DNA of 64,000 nt. Source: Deinococcus grandis. Lineage in GTDB: Bacteria > Deinococcota > Deinococci > Deinococcales > Deinococcaceae. A program made the translations under genes and the position numbers. The notes under the pieces are model-generated. The model was not told the origin of the DNA. It made no database searches and saw nothing but the letters and a program-made list of their open reading frames with translations. Positions 1 to 12,171 of this stretch are shown here, piece by piece. The DNA is taken from NCBI RefSeq assembly GCF_001485435.1, contig NZ_BCMS01000001.1, positions 52,501 through 116,500 on the forward strand, in the 5' to 3' direction. The first letter of the stretch is position 1. Every line of letters begins with the position of its first letter.

Positions 1-432
1 CGGGCAGAAGTTCGCGAGGACATGCTGCTTCACATACGCCCACACCGGCTCAATCGGATTCAGTTCAGGCGCGTATGGCGGGAAGTACACCACCGACAAT
101 CGAGGTTCAGCTGCAACGAAGGCGCCCAGCGCCTTCGTCTTGTGAATGCGGGCGTTATCGAGCAGTACCGTGATCGATCCAGAAATGTGACGCAACAGAT
201 GCGACAGAAACGACAGGACGTGTGCGCCGTTGATCGACGCTGGATGCGTGTGTTGCAGAAACTGTCCCGTCGTGGCGATCGCTCCAATCGTCGACACGCT
301 GTCCCAGCGGTACTTGGACACCAACACGGGCGTCTGACCACAGGGGGCCCAGGTGCGGGTCACGGTGGGCTTCAAGCTGAAGCCCACCTCATCGATGAAG
401 ACGAGTGTTTCTCCGGCCTCAACTTTTTTTTT
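1..432 (-). CDS. IS630 transposase, C-terminal DDE domain (partial)
   Basis: Reading the minus strand from the A9 run gives a DDE domain: first Asp in LVFIDEVGFSLKP, second Asp in ITVLLDNARIHKTK, and Glu in the LNPIEPVWAYVKQH motif close to the window edge. All three catalytic acids are present. The frame sits +1 (equivalently -2) to OrfA; a -1 slip on A9 leads instead into a frame that stops after about 17 codons. Either slippage changes the run length, or the element is inactivated. The last residues lie outside the window. Confidence 0.75.
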
Positions 433-904
433 CCAACTCGGGCACCGTGGTGTCCACCCAGGTGACGAGGGCCTCCTGATCCTGTTCTCGTGCCCGCCTC
501 ATCGGTTTCTGTGGTGTGAATCCCCACTGCCGTAAGAGCCGACTGAGGTGATCGACGTCGTACCACACGTCGTAGGTCTGGCCGATCAGCTCGCGCACCT
601 GTGGGCACGTCCAGCGGGCATTCGGGGCCTGCGCGGGGCCCGGCCCCGCGCTGAGGATCGTCATGATCTGGGCGATCTGAGCGTCTGTCAGTCGTGGTGT
701 GCGGCCTGGAGCAATGGTGGCTTCAAGAGAGCCCTGTGTGCGCAGACGTTGTCGCCATCGTCGAACGGCACTGCTGCTGACGCCGCACCGTTCGGCGATC
801 TGGGTGGAGCTGAGCTCCCCTGCGCGGAGATACGGCTCAGCGAACAGTCGCCGTTCTTCCATCTGTTCGCGGGTCCACCGGGTGGGTTGCCAGGCTGGCG
901 GCAT
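419..904 (-). CDS. IS630 transposase, N-terminal part (OrfA, helix-turn-helix)
   Basis: 161 aa. It contains tandem helix-turn-helix segments, including SSTQIAERCGVSSSAVRRW at about residues 32-50 and a second Tc3-type HTH around residues 95-135 (RWTCPQVRELIG, DHLSRLLRQWGF). This part binds the terminal repeats in IS630 elements. The frame stops just after an A9 run on the coding strand (plus positions 424-432), where the DDE half begins in another frame. A programmed or transcriptional slip on the A run would be needed to make the whole transposase. Confidence 0.8.
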   Translation of the reverse strand: MPPAWQPTRWTREQMEERRLFAEPYLRAGELSSTQIAERCGVSSSAVRRWRQRLRTQGSLEATIAPGRTPRLTDAQIAQIMTILSAGPGPAQAPNARWTCPQVRELIGQTYDVWYDVDHLSRLLRQWGFTPQKPMRRAREQDQEALVTWVDTTVPELEKKS

Positions 905-1056
905 GCCCTCATCGTACCCCTCTCGTTACGCTCCAACGCAGGAATCAATAACTGCAATCCGCGTCCCGCGAGCTGCGCCCCACCTCCCTATACTGTTCTC
1001 TTGGCATATGAACCCGCGTCCCGCTCAACGGGAGTGCGCGGAAGGGAGGCACGCCC

Positions 1057-2152
<1,096 letters not shown>

Positions 2153-2177
2153 CCTCCGGTCCGGACCGGCCGGTGTG

Positions 2178-2212
2178 GGGGGAGCGTGTCGCGGGGGCGG
2201 CGGCGCTCCCCC
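2178..2212 (+). terminator. Hairpin after prfB, possible terminator
   Basis: GGGGGAGCG (2178-2186) pairs with CGCTCCCCC (2204-2212), a 9-bp GC stem 25 nt after the prfB stop. It is followed by TCCTGCTGT rather than a clean T-run, so termination is plausible but not certain. Confidence 0.45.
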
Positions 2213-2226
2213 TCCTGCTGTCCCGT

Positions 2227-2245
2227 GACGGTGACCGTCCATAAT
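2227..2245 (+). promoter_or_regulatory. Perfect palindrome overlapping a -10-like box upstream of the kinase gene
   Basis: GACGGTGACCGTC (2227-2239) is an odd-centred perfect inverted repeat immediately followed by CATAAT (2240-2245), a good -10 candidate. The overlap suggests an operator for a repressor controlling the kinase gene at 2375. No convincing -35 is visible. Confidence 0.35.
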
Positions 2246-2374
2246 AGGGGCCATCTGGAGAGGCCAGCTGGATGGGCCGCGTGGCTGGGCTGCATGAATG
2301 GGCCGCCTGGACAGGCACGCCGCGGCGTCCGTGCTTGCCAGGGGCGGCGGAACGTGACACCCTTGGGGACAAGC

Positions 2375-3334
2375 ATGACAGAGGCCAGCACCATCTCTGG
2401 GTACACCCTGCACCGCGTACTGGGGCGCGGGAACACCTCACTGGTGCGCCTCGCGACCGGCGCGCAGGGTCAGCTGGTCGCGGTGAAGATCCCGCACCCG
2501 GAGACGCTGGCCGTGCAGGCCGCCGCCGAACGGTTCGGGAACGAGGTCCGCCTGACGCTGCAGTTCCGCCACCCGCACCTCGTGCGTGGCTTCGACGGCA
2601 CGCCCTTCGGGCCGGGGGCGTTCCTGGCGATCGCGTATTACCCCAGGGGCGCGCTGAACGAACAGCTCGCGGAACTGCCCGAGAAGACCCTGCCGCTCCC
2701 GGCGGCGCTGCGGATCCTGGCGGACATCGCGTCGGCCCTGACGTACCTGCACCACCAGGGCGCGGTGCATCAGGACGTGAAGACGCAGAACGTGTACGTC
2801 ACCGACGACGGACGCGCGGCGCTGGGGGACCTGGGCAACACGTACTTCGTGGCGCAGGGCGGCAAGACCAGCGGCAGTCCCTTCTACATGGCGCCGGAGG
2901 TCTATCAGGGCGAGGCGACGAGCAGCGCCAGCGACGTGTACAGCCTGGGCGTGATGCTGTACGAGCTGCTGGGCGGGGACCGGCCCTTCCACGGACACAC
3001 GTACGAGGAACTGATGGTCGCGCACCTGACGCGCTTCCCGATGTCCATGACGCAGGTCAACCCGCTCGTGCCGCGCCCGGTGGGGCGACTGGCGGAACTG
3101 GCCCTCGCCAAACGACCGGCGGACCGTCCGCCGGCCGACCAGATCCGCCGCGCGCTCCTGAGTGCCCTCGGAGAAACCCCGGCGGACGAGGTGTACGAGG
3201 AGGACGCCCAGCCGGAGCCGGAGGCCGCGCGGCCGATGGGTCGGCACGCACCGGCGCAGGTGCGCCCGGCCGCCACGCCCGCCCCTGAACCGGAGAGGGG
3301 AGCGCGCTGGAATCCCTTCCGGCGCCGCAAGTAG
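2375..3334 (+). CDS. Serine/threonine protein kinase (Hanks type), cytoplasmic
   Basis: 319 aa, start ATG 2375. Kinase landmarks: glycine-rich GRGNTS near residue 18, catalytic VAVK Lys38, catalytic loop HQDVKTQN (Asp134) and DLG in place of DFG (Asp152), then GSPFYMAPEV and SASDVYSLGVMLYELL. The Arg of HRD is Gln, so it is a non-RD kinase that may not need activation-loop phosphorylation. The C-terminus (about 270-319) is Pro/Glu-rich and ends basic (RWNPFRRRK); no transmembrane or sensor domain follows, unlike PknB/PASTA kinases. Key Lys, Asp and Asn are kept, so activity is likely. Substrates are unknown. Confidence 0.85.
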   Translation: MTEASTISGYTLHRVLGRGNTSLVRLATGAQGQLVAVKIPHPETLAVQAAAERFGNEVRLTLQFRHPHLVRGFDGTPFGPGAFLAIAYYPRGALNEQLAELPEKTLPLPAALRILADIASALTYLHHQGAVHQDVKTQNVYVTDDGRAALGDLGNTYFVAQGGKTSGSPFYMAPEVYQGEATSSASDVYSLGVMLYELLGGDRPFHGHTYEELMVAHLTRFPMSMTQVNPLVPRPVGRLAELALAKRPADRPPADQIRRALLSALGETPADEVYEEDAQPEPEAARPMGRHAPAQVRPAATPAPEPERGARWNPFRRRK

Positions 3335-3360
3335 AGCGGCCCGCCGGACTGACACGGGCC

Positions 3361-4310
3361 TCAGCGCAGCAGGCCGTGCATCTCGTAGCGTCCCGCGAGC
3401 TGCCGGAAGCCCAGGCGGCGGTTGACGGCCAGCATGGGGGCATTCAGGGAATGGTTGTTGGTCCGCATGGTTGTGAATCCCCCGGCCTGGGCGCGCTGCA
3501 CGACCTGAAGTTTCAGCGGCAGCGCCAGCCCGCGCCCGCGCGCGGACGGGTGCAGGGCGGTCAGTTCGTTGTACACGAACGGCAGGTGCCGGAAACGGAC
3601 CATGGCGGTGGTGCCCAGCCACTCGCCGTCCGGGCCGAGGGCCAGGATCAGCCAGTCGGGGCGGGGGTCGCGGTCCAGGCGCAGGGCGTCACGCACCTGC
3701 GTGGGTGTCCAGCGGGGGTACCCGGCGAGGTCGGGCGTCTCGGTCAGGCGGTCGGCGACGAAGTCCACGTACCGCTCCAGGGTCGCGTCGCCCTCGCCGC
3801 GCAGGTCGGTGAAGGTCACGCCCTGCGCGCGGGCGGCGTCCAGCTGCGGCCGGAAGTCCGCGAGGTTCACACCGGTGAGGTCCAGTTCGGAGGCGTAGCG
3901 GTGGGTGCGCAGCGTGAAGCCGCGCCGCTCGGCCCAGGCGCGGTGGGCCGGGTCGGCATCCGGAACGTCGCTGCTCAGGCCCCGGGCACCCAGGTCACGG
4001 GCGGTCTGCTGCGCCGCCTGCCACAACCGCTGGCCCACACCCTGCCCGCGCGCCGCCGGGAAGACCAGCACGCTCACCTGCAGGAAGTCCGGCGGGATGA
4101 ACAGCGAGGGCTGGAGCTGCCAGCCGCCCAGCACCTCACCGCGACGGACGAGCAGCTGCCGCGTGGCCTGTGGTCCGGGGCCGCGCCGGGCGTCGGCGGC
4201 GAGCAGGTCCGCGCCGCTGGTGCTGCGGCCCCCAGGCTCAGCAGCGCGGCGAAGGTGTCGGCGTCGTCAGAGGTGTAGGGGCGCAGGGTCCAGCCGTCCG
4301 GGAGGGTCAC
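3361..4310 (-). pseudogene. Double-GNAT acetyltransferase gene with a frameshift
   Basis: The intact reading starts at GTG 4310 (VTLPDGWTLRPYTSDDADTF) and overlaps the upstream DinB-fold gene stop by GTGA. At the G5 run 4228-4232 the frame changes: one extra G restores a continuous protein of about 316 aa through GRSTSGADLL to the long frame that ends at 3361. The downstream part carries two acetyl-CoA loops, ARGQGVGQRLW and ARGRGLALPLKL, indicating tandem GNAT domains. As given, only a 257-aa fragment from GTG 4134 could be translated. A sequencing indel in the G-run would have the same appearance. Confidence 0.7.
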
Positions 4311-4810
4311 GGAACGGCCTTGATCAGCTGCCGGATGGCGCCTAGATGGTACGCGACGTGCGCGACCGCGCCACTCAGGCCGCCGGTCACCTCGCCGTCG
4401 GCGGGCCGGTCCTCCCAGGTACGGGCGAAGGTCACCAGGGCGTCGTAGGCGGCGCGCAGCCGCTCGCGGGCGGCCTTCCACCCGGCGGCGTCCACCTGGG
4501 CCGGTTCGAAACTGCCTTTCCAGTCGAAGGGACCGCGGTCTCCGTCGCGCTCCCAGCGGACGATGACTTCGAGGTGGTAGGCCACGTGCGCGGCGTGCGC
4601 GGCGACGGTACTGCCCAGCACCTCCCGGCTGGCCTGCTCGGCACTCAGGGCGTCCAGGGTGGCGAGCAGCCCGTGGTTGCCGCTGCCGTCGGCTCTGGTG
4701 CCGTCTAGGAAGGCGGTGCCCTGGCCGGGGTGGCCGCCCAGGGTGGCCTCGCGCAGGATGTCGAGGATGCCGCTGACCGCGCTGGACGCCGACGGGATGG
4801 GGTCGCTCAT
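4307..4810 (-). CDS. DinB/YfiT-like four-helix protein
   Basis: 167 aa from ATG 4810 (MSDPIPSASS); an upstream in-frame ATG at 4846 is less likely. The helices carry spaced histidines typical of DinB-fold putative metal sites: HAAHVAYHLEVIVRW near residue 85 and HVAYHLGAIRQLIK near the C-terminus. DinB-fold proteins include thiol-dependent transferases, some using bacillithiol, but the substrate here cannot be read from sequence. It shares a 4-nt GTGA overlap with the damaged GNAT gene, so the two were probably co-translated. Confidence 0.75.
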   Translation of the reverse strand: MSDPIPSASSAVSGILDILREATLGGHPGQGTAFLDGTRADGSGNHGLLATLDALSAEQASREVLGSTVAAHAAHVAYHLEVIVRWERDGDRGPFDWKGSFEPAQVDAAGWKAARERLRAAYDALVTFARTWEDRPADGEVTGGLSGAVAHVAYHLGAIRQLIKAVP

Positions 4811-4881
4811 GCCTGCCAGCGTACGGGGCGAGGCGGGGCTGGACATGCGTCATCTGACGGCTGGCAACCGCGCGCGGACTC

Positions 4882-4890
4882 TGGTAATGT
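4882..4890 (+). promoter_or_regulatory. Extended -10 promoter for rpsF
   Basis: TGGTAATGT (4882-4890) has the TGN extension and a TAATGT -10 box about 75 nt before rpsF. A clear -35 is not present at 17 bp, as is common with extended -10 promoters. Confidence 0.5.
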
Positions 4891-4966
4891 GGTGAGTTGC
4901 GCTGCCCGGCGAGGCCTGACCCTGTCAGGACACTCCGCCTGCGTGCGGCGACAGAGGAGGTGAACT

Positions 4967-5275
<309 letters not shown>

Positions 5276-5280
5276 TCTCC

Positions 5281-5297
5281 TTACGCTCTTGACGTAA
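5281..5297 (+). promoter_or_regulatory. Radiation/desiccation response motif (RDRM), DdrO operator of ssb
   Basis: TTACGCTCTTGACGTAA is a 17-bp interrupted palindrome (TTACG...CGTAA) fitting the Deinococcus RDRM pattern TTAYGY-N5-RCRTAA. It overlaps the -35 box TTGACG (5289-5294), where the DdrO repressor would block RNA polymerase; the IrrE/PprI protease would relieve it after DNA damage. ssb is an established member of this regulon in Deinococcus radiodurans, which supports the call. Confidence 0.88.
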
Positions 5298-5318
5298 TGA
5301 GATCGGGTTTGTTACTGT
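5289..5318 (+). promoter_or_regulatory. ssb promoter
   Basis: TTGACG (5289-5294), an 18-bp spacer and extended TG-T-TACTGT (5310-5318). The -35 lies inside the RDRM. The predicted 5' UTR to ATG 5412 is about 85 nt. Confidence 0.65.
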
Positions 5319-5411
5319 ACGGTCAACCCGCAAGGGCCACACACGCCAGCCGCATCCAAGACCCCAGTACGAATCCTGCCGGATTCAGCCAGCAACAAAG
5401 GAGACCACGTC

Positions 5412-6302
<891 letters not shown>

Positions 6303-6344
6303 ACCCCGCTTGGGGAGAGGAACGCAGATTTCAAGGACTAACAC

Positions 6345-6620
6345 ATGACCCAGACCAACAGCGCCGAGCGTAAACCGCGCGGCAAGGGACCCAAGCGTCC
6401 CCGCAAGCCCAAGGTCGATCCGTTCTCCATCGGGGAACTGGAAATCACCGACTACAAAGACGTGAAGATGCTGCGCCGTTTCGTGAGCGATACGGGCAAG
6501 ATCCTCCCCCGCCGCCGCACGGGCCTCTCGGCCAAGCACCAGCGCCGCATCGCGCAGACGATCAAGATCGCCCGCCAGCTGGCCCTGCTGCCCTACACCG
6601 AGAAGCTCGTCCGGAAATAA
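6345..6620 (+). CDS. rpsR: 30S ribosomal protein bS18
   Basis: 91 aa. A basic N-terminal tail (KPRGKGPKRPRKPKVDPF) precedes the bS18 core DYKDVKMLRRFVSDTGKIL and RRTGLSAKHQRRIAQTIKIA. bS18 pairs with bS6 on the 30S platform. It lies 42 bp after ssb with AAGGAC as ribosome binding site and 11 bp before rplI, so it is co-transcribed with both. Confidence 0.97.
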   Translation: MTQTNSAERKPRGKGPKRPRKPKVDPFSIGELEITDYKDVKMLRRFVSDTGKILPRRRTGLSAKHQRRIAQTIKIARQLALLPYTEKLVRK

Positions 6621-6631
6621 GGAGAATTGAC

Positions 6632-7072
<441 letters not shown>

Positions 7073-7088
7073 ACGCCCCCGCGCGTTT

Positions 7089-7113
7089 GACCCCCGCCCC
7101 CGTGGCGGGGGTC
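7089..7113 (+). terminator. Rho-independent-type terminator of the rpsF operon
   Basis: GACCCCCGCC (7089-7098) pairs perfectly with GGCGGGGGTC (7104-7113) around a CCCGT loop, followed by TTCTGCTTTCC. The T tract is interrupted but the 10-bp GC stem is strong. Confidence 0.8.
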
Positions 7114-7190
7114 TTCTGCTTTCCTGGCCTTTCACTGGTACATCCACACCTGGGGCAACGTTGACCTGCCTGGGCGGATAGGGTCAGCGC

Positions 7191-7709
7191 ATGCGCCCCG
7201 CCCTGCTGTCCACCCTCCTGTTCCCTGCCCTGATTGGCTGCGCGCCTCAGGATGCGCCTTCGCCCACGGCACCCACTGCAGCAGTCCTGACCCTCGATCC
7301 TGCCGAGCCACGGGTCGGGCAGGAGCTCCGGTTCACGCTGCGCAGCCCGGTCAGCGGTGAAGTCGCCCTGTTCATCGAGTCGCCTGACGGCAGCGTCATC
7401 CAGCTCCTCCCGAACCGTCAGCCCGACGGTCAGGTGCACGTGAATGCCGATCAAACCCAGCTGTTCCCCTCGGCCAGCAGCACCTTCTTCCTCCGTGCCA
7501 GCGCGCCTACCGGCGTCCACACGGCGCTGCTGTACGTCAGCAGTGGCCCGCTGAACCTGAGTGGCGTCAGCGATTACACCAGTCCCAGTTCGGTGTTTGC
7601 GACGGTCCGTTCCCAGGGAGCGGGGGCACTGCTGGGCCCGGTCGCCGCGAAGGTGAAGCTCCTGAACCCCGAGGTGGCCGGTACCCTGACCTTCACCGTC
7701 CAGCCCTGA
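7191..7709 (+). CDS. Putative lipoprotein with DUF4384-like domain
   Basis: 172 aa. A short signal peptide ends in the lipobox LIGC (Cys17), predicting attachment to a membrane. The rest is beta-rich; GEVALFIESPDGSVIQLLPN resembles the core of DUF4384 domains, often found in envelope proteins of Deinococcus. TAGGGT at 7179-7184 lies 6 nt before ATG 7191, so the mRNA is probably leaderless. It stands alone between the rplI terminator and rny. Function unknown. Confidence 0.75.
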   Translation: MRPALLSTLLFPALIGCAPQDAPSPTAPTAAVLTLDPAEPRVGQELRFTLRSPVSGEVALFIESPDGSVIQLLPNRQPDGQVHVNADQTQLFPSASSTFFLRASAPTGVHTALLYVSSGPLNLSGVSDYTSPSSVFATVRSQGAGALLGPVAAKVKLLNPEVAGTLTFTVQP

Positions 7710-7927
7710 TCAGCGCCACCCGGCCGAAGCGGTTCTGAAGAACCGTCGTTCCTGCCGCCTGCCCGGACTGACGGGGCAGGCCTTCGCGCGCTGCTGGGCT
7801 TTCCCGCTACACTTGGGGCGAACGTCCCCACACGAACCAGGGTGGCGTTCACCCTCAGTTTCTCACCCCGGGGCGCGTGGCCATGCAGGCGCGTGCCCCA
7901 TGCAACACACCATCAAAGGAGCGCACC

Positions 7928-9646
<1,719 letters not shown>

Positions 9647-9662
9647 GCGGAAGCGGACAGAG

Positions 9663-9691
9663 GAGGGCCGGGGCCATGCGCTCCGGCCCTC
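9663..9691 (+). terminator. Terminator after rny
   Basis: GAGGGCCGG (9663-9671) pairs with CCGGCCCTC (9683-9691), followed by TTCATT. Confidence 0.6.
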
Positions 9692-9695
9692 TTCA

Positions 9696-9830
9696 TTGCA
9701 TACCGCCCGGAACACGCTCGGAAAGGACCCGTCTGGCACGAGATTTTTCAGGCCGCTGTGTAGGGATTGACACACCCTGCATACCGGGGTATCCTACTTT
9801 TATCACCGTCCGAGAAGGGCGGATTTTTTG
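9696..9830 (+). repeat. Promoter-hairpin repeat unit 1
   Basis: The promoter part is TTGACA (9767-9772), a 17-bp spacer containing CTGCATACC, and TATCCT (9790-9795). The predicted start near 9802 is followed at once by CCGTCC (9806-9811), loop GAGAA, GGGCGG (9817-9822), A and six Ts (9824-9829). A transcript would be only about 28 nt: hairpin plus U-tail. A second TGCATACC lies about 82 bp upstream (9697). No ORF here looks real. Same architecture as units 2, 3 and the minus-strand unit at 61389-61450. Type and function are inferred, not recognised. Confidence 0.7.
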
Positions 9831-9953
9831 TTTTGGTTTCTGCACCCCCACGCAAGCCCCCACCGGGTGCCCCTCTCCCCTGCCGATCAGGCCGCCGGAC
9901 ACGACCCGTCCGGCGCGCAGCAGCAGGAAGATCAGCACCGGTCGGGCGTAGCC

Positions 9954-10095
9954 GACTGCATAGCCCCCGGCAGCTGCTCCTGCTGGAAGAACGTCCAGCA
10001 CGACAGATTGCCGGGCTGCGCGCAGGACTTGACCGGCCCTGCATACCGCGCTATATTTTTCTTATCACCGTCCGCGAAGGGCGGATTTTTCGTTT
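9954..10095 (+). repeat. Promoter-hairpin repeat unit 2
   Basis: TTGACC (10029-10034), 17-bp spacer with CTGCATACCGCGC, TATATT (10052-10057), then hairpin CCGTCC (10068-10073)/GGGCGG (10079-10084) with a GCGAA loop and T5 (10086-10090). The tail TCGTTTTGGT resembles that of unit 1. A degenerate CTGCATAGC lies about 84 bp upstream (near 9956). The roughly 115 bp between units 1 and 2 are GC-rich, with no convincing gene. Confidence 0.7.
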
Positions 10096-10184
10096 TGGTC
10101 ACCCGTAACTCCCGGCGACCGGCTGTCCCCTTCGTCGAGTCCGCCGCCGCCAGCCCCTTCTGGAAGGCCAGGCACCTCGACTGG

Positions 10185-10325
10185 CAGTGCATACCTCGGC
10201 AACAGAACCAGAAAAAAAGCCTCTTCAGGACGTCATTTTTTCAGCCACCCCGCAAGGCTTGACGCCGCCTGCATACCGCGCTATGTTGTTTCTATCACCG
10301 CCGGAGAAGGCGGGTTTTTTATTTT
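10185..10325 (+). repeat. Promoter-hairpin repeat unit 3
   Basis: TTGACG (10259-10264), 17-bp spacer with CTGCATACCGCGC, TATGTT (10282-10287), hairpin CCGCC (10298-10302)/GGCGG (10309-10313) with a GGAGAA loop and T6 (10315-10320). TGCATACC recurs about 84 bp upstream (10187), next to a decayed CTCGAC-N17-GCAACA pair. The T-run overlaps the stop codon of trmK, which converges from the other strand. The unit shares an upstream stretch like ACG-N2-ATTTTTTCAG with unit 1. Confidence 0.7.
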
Positions 10326-10982
10326 CTCTCCCCGGCCAGCCACGCGGCGGCACTCTGCGCGACGTGCAGGTCGTGCTCGGCAGCGCGGCCCGGGGCGGCC
10401 AGCGGGGTCAGGCGGGTGACGTCCGCCCAGACCTGCTGGCGCAGCAGCACGCCTCCCTCGCGCAGCAGCAGCGGGCCGTAGCGCAGGGCCGCCGCCTCCG
10501 GCAGGGCCGCGTAGGCCGGGTCGGGGCCGGACTGACGTTCCAGCCGCAGGACCGGGTAGCGCCAGAACCCGGGGGCCAGGACCTCCGCCGCGACGTGATA
10601 GCCGCGTTCCTGCGCCCAGCGGCGCAGCGGTTCCGGGCTGTCGTTCGGTTGCAGCACCAGCGCGTCCGGCACGCGGTCTGGCGTGCGGGTCAGGATGCCC
10701 AGCATGGTCTGCGCGCCCATACCGGTCATGCTGGCACTCTGCACCTCGCCGGGCGCCAGCGGGGCGAGGCCGTTTCCGGCGCGGACCTCCAGGCGGTCCG
10801 TGAGGCCCGCGCGGGCGACGTTCACTCGGGCGTGTTCCAGCGGGCCGGGGTTCACCTCGACGATCACGCCGCGCGTGACGTGGCCCAGCTGCGCCAGCCG
10901 GATGGGGAGGTGCGCGTGGTCACTGCCGATGTCCGCGTGAGTGTCGGCCTGGATCAGGTGCAGGGCCGCCTGGAGGCGTGCG

Positions 10983-10996
<14 letters not shown>
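10319..10996 (-). CDS. trmK: tRNA (adenine(22)-N1)-methyltransferase, TrmK family
   Basis: 225 aa, class I SAM-dependent methyltransferase of the COG2384/TrmK type. SAM site ADIGSDHAHLPIRLAQ near residues 21-36, GNGLAPL near 93, SMTGMGAQTMLGIL and LQPNDSPEPLRRW are family motifs. It would methylate A22 in the D-loop region of some tRNAs. The ATG at 10996 overlaps the end of yqhA by 14 nt, indicating translational coupling. Its stop codon TAA uses the T-run of repeat unit 3. Confidence 0.85.
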
Positions 10997-11537
<541 letters not shown>

Positions 11538-11559
11538 GCCGCCCAGCATAACGGGCCCT

Positions 11560-12129
11560 TCAGCTGACGGCGCCCGGGAGAGGGCGCACCTCGTCCCCCA
11601 CGCGGATCACGCCGCCCCGGATCACGCGGGCGGTCAGGCCCCCGTGCCCGCGCACGGCGTTGTACCCGCCCTCACCCAGCGTCTCCTCCATGCGGGAGCA
11701 GGGGTGGCACTCGCCGGTGCCCTCCAGGATCACCTCGCCGATCTGGAAGCGGCGGTCCTTCAGGGCCAGCAGGGGAATGCCGCGCACGGCGATGTTGCGG
11801 CGCAGCTGCTCCGGGCTCGCCTCGTCCAGCCCGGCCAGCGCGGCGATCACGGGCAGGTGCTCGGCCTGGATCAGCGTCACCTGCCGCCGCCCCGGCCCGC
11901 CGGGAATGGCGGGGGCGTTCGCGGGGCGCGCGGCCTCCCCGGCCTCGCCGGTCAGGGCGGTCAGGCGCGGCGGGGCGAGCTTGCCGTGATCGCCGACTAA
12001 TCCCACCAGCGGGTGCGCCTCGACCTCCGTGACCGCCTGCACGGGCGCGCGCCGCGCGGGGCGCAGGCCCAGCCACTCGACCACGCCGGGCCGGGGGAAG
12101 GTGTCGCGCAACTCCTGAATGGTCTTCAC
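11560..12129 (-). CDS. MOSC domain protein
   Basis: 189 aa. The C-terminal part has the MOSC signature: GECHPCSRMEETLG with the cysteine expected to hold molybdenum cofactor or carry sulfur, and RGHGGLTARVIRGGVIRVGDEV. MOSC proteins act in molybdenum cofactor sulfuration or as reductases of N-hydroxylated compounds. No partner genes lie nearby. It is probably the first gene of the minus-strand run MOSC-yqhA-trmK (22-bp gap to yqhA). Confidence 0.85.
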   Translation of the reverse strand: MKTIQELRDTFPRPGVVEWLGLRPARRAPVQAVTEVEAHPLVGLVGDHGKLAPPRLTALTGEAGEAARPANAPAIPGGPGRRQVTLIQAEHLPVIAALAGLDEASPEQLRRNIAVRGIPLLALKDRRFQIGEVILEGTGECHPCSRMEETLGEGGYNAVRGHGGLTARVIRGGVIRVGDEVRPLPGAVS

Positions 12130-12156
12130 CGCCCGATGCTAGCGGGTGGCGGCGCC

Positions 12157-12165
12157 TGTTATGCT
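12157..12165 (+). promoter_or_regulatory. tyrS promoter (extended -10)
   Basis: TGTTATGCT (12157-12165) has the TGN extension and a TATGCT -10. It implies a 5' leader of about 135 nt before ATG 12307. The MOSC gene starts divergently at 12129. Confidence 0.55.
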
Positions 12166-12171
12166 GGGCGG

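Larger units (their letters stand above)
1..904 (-). mobile_element. IS630-family insertion sequence, truncated by the window edge
   Basis: A helix-turn-helix ORF (419-904) is followed in another frame by a DDE catalytic domain (432 down to 1 and beyond the window), the layout of an IS630/Tc1-mariner-type element. The left end lies outside the window, so the terminal inverted repeats and the TA target duplication cannot be paired. The promoter-side end should lie between 905 and about 985, directly upstream of prfB. Family assignment rests on protein motifs only. Confidence 0.85.

Noticed and set aside
9676..9951. ORF of 91 codons in the repeat-unit region
   Set aside because: Runs through promoter and hairpin of unit 1, has no motif and no start signal.
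9696..10325. CRISPR array
   Set aside because: Units are 230-262 bp apart with drifting interiors; there are no short identical repeats, uniform spacers or cas genes.
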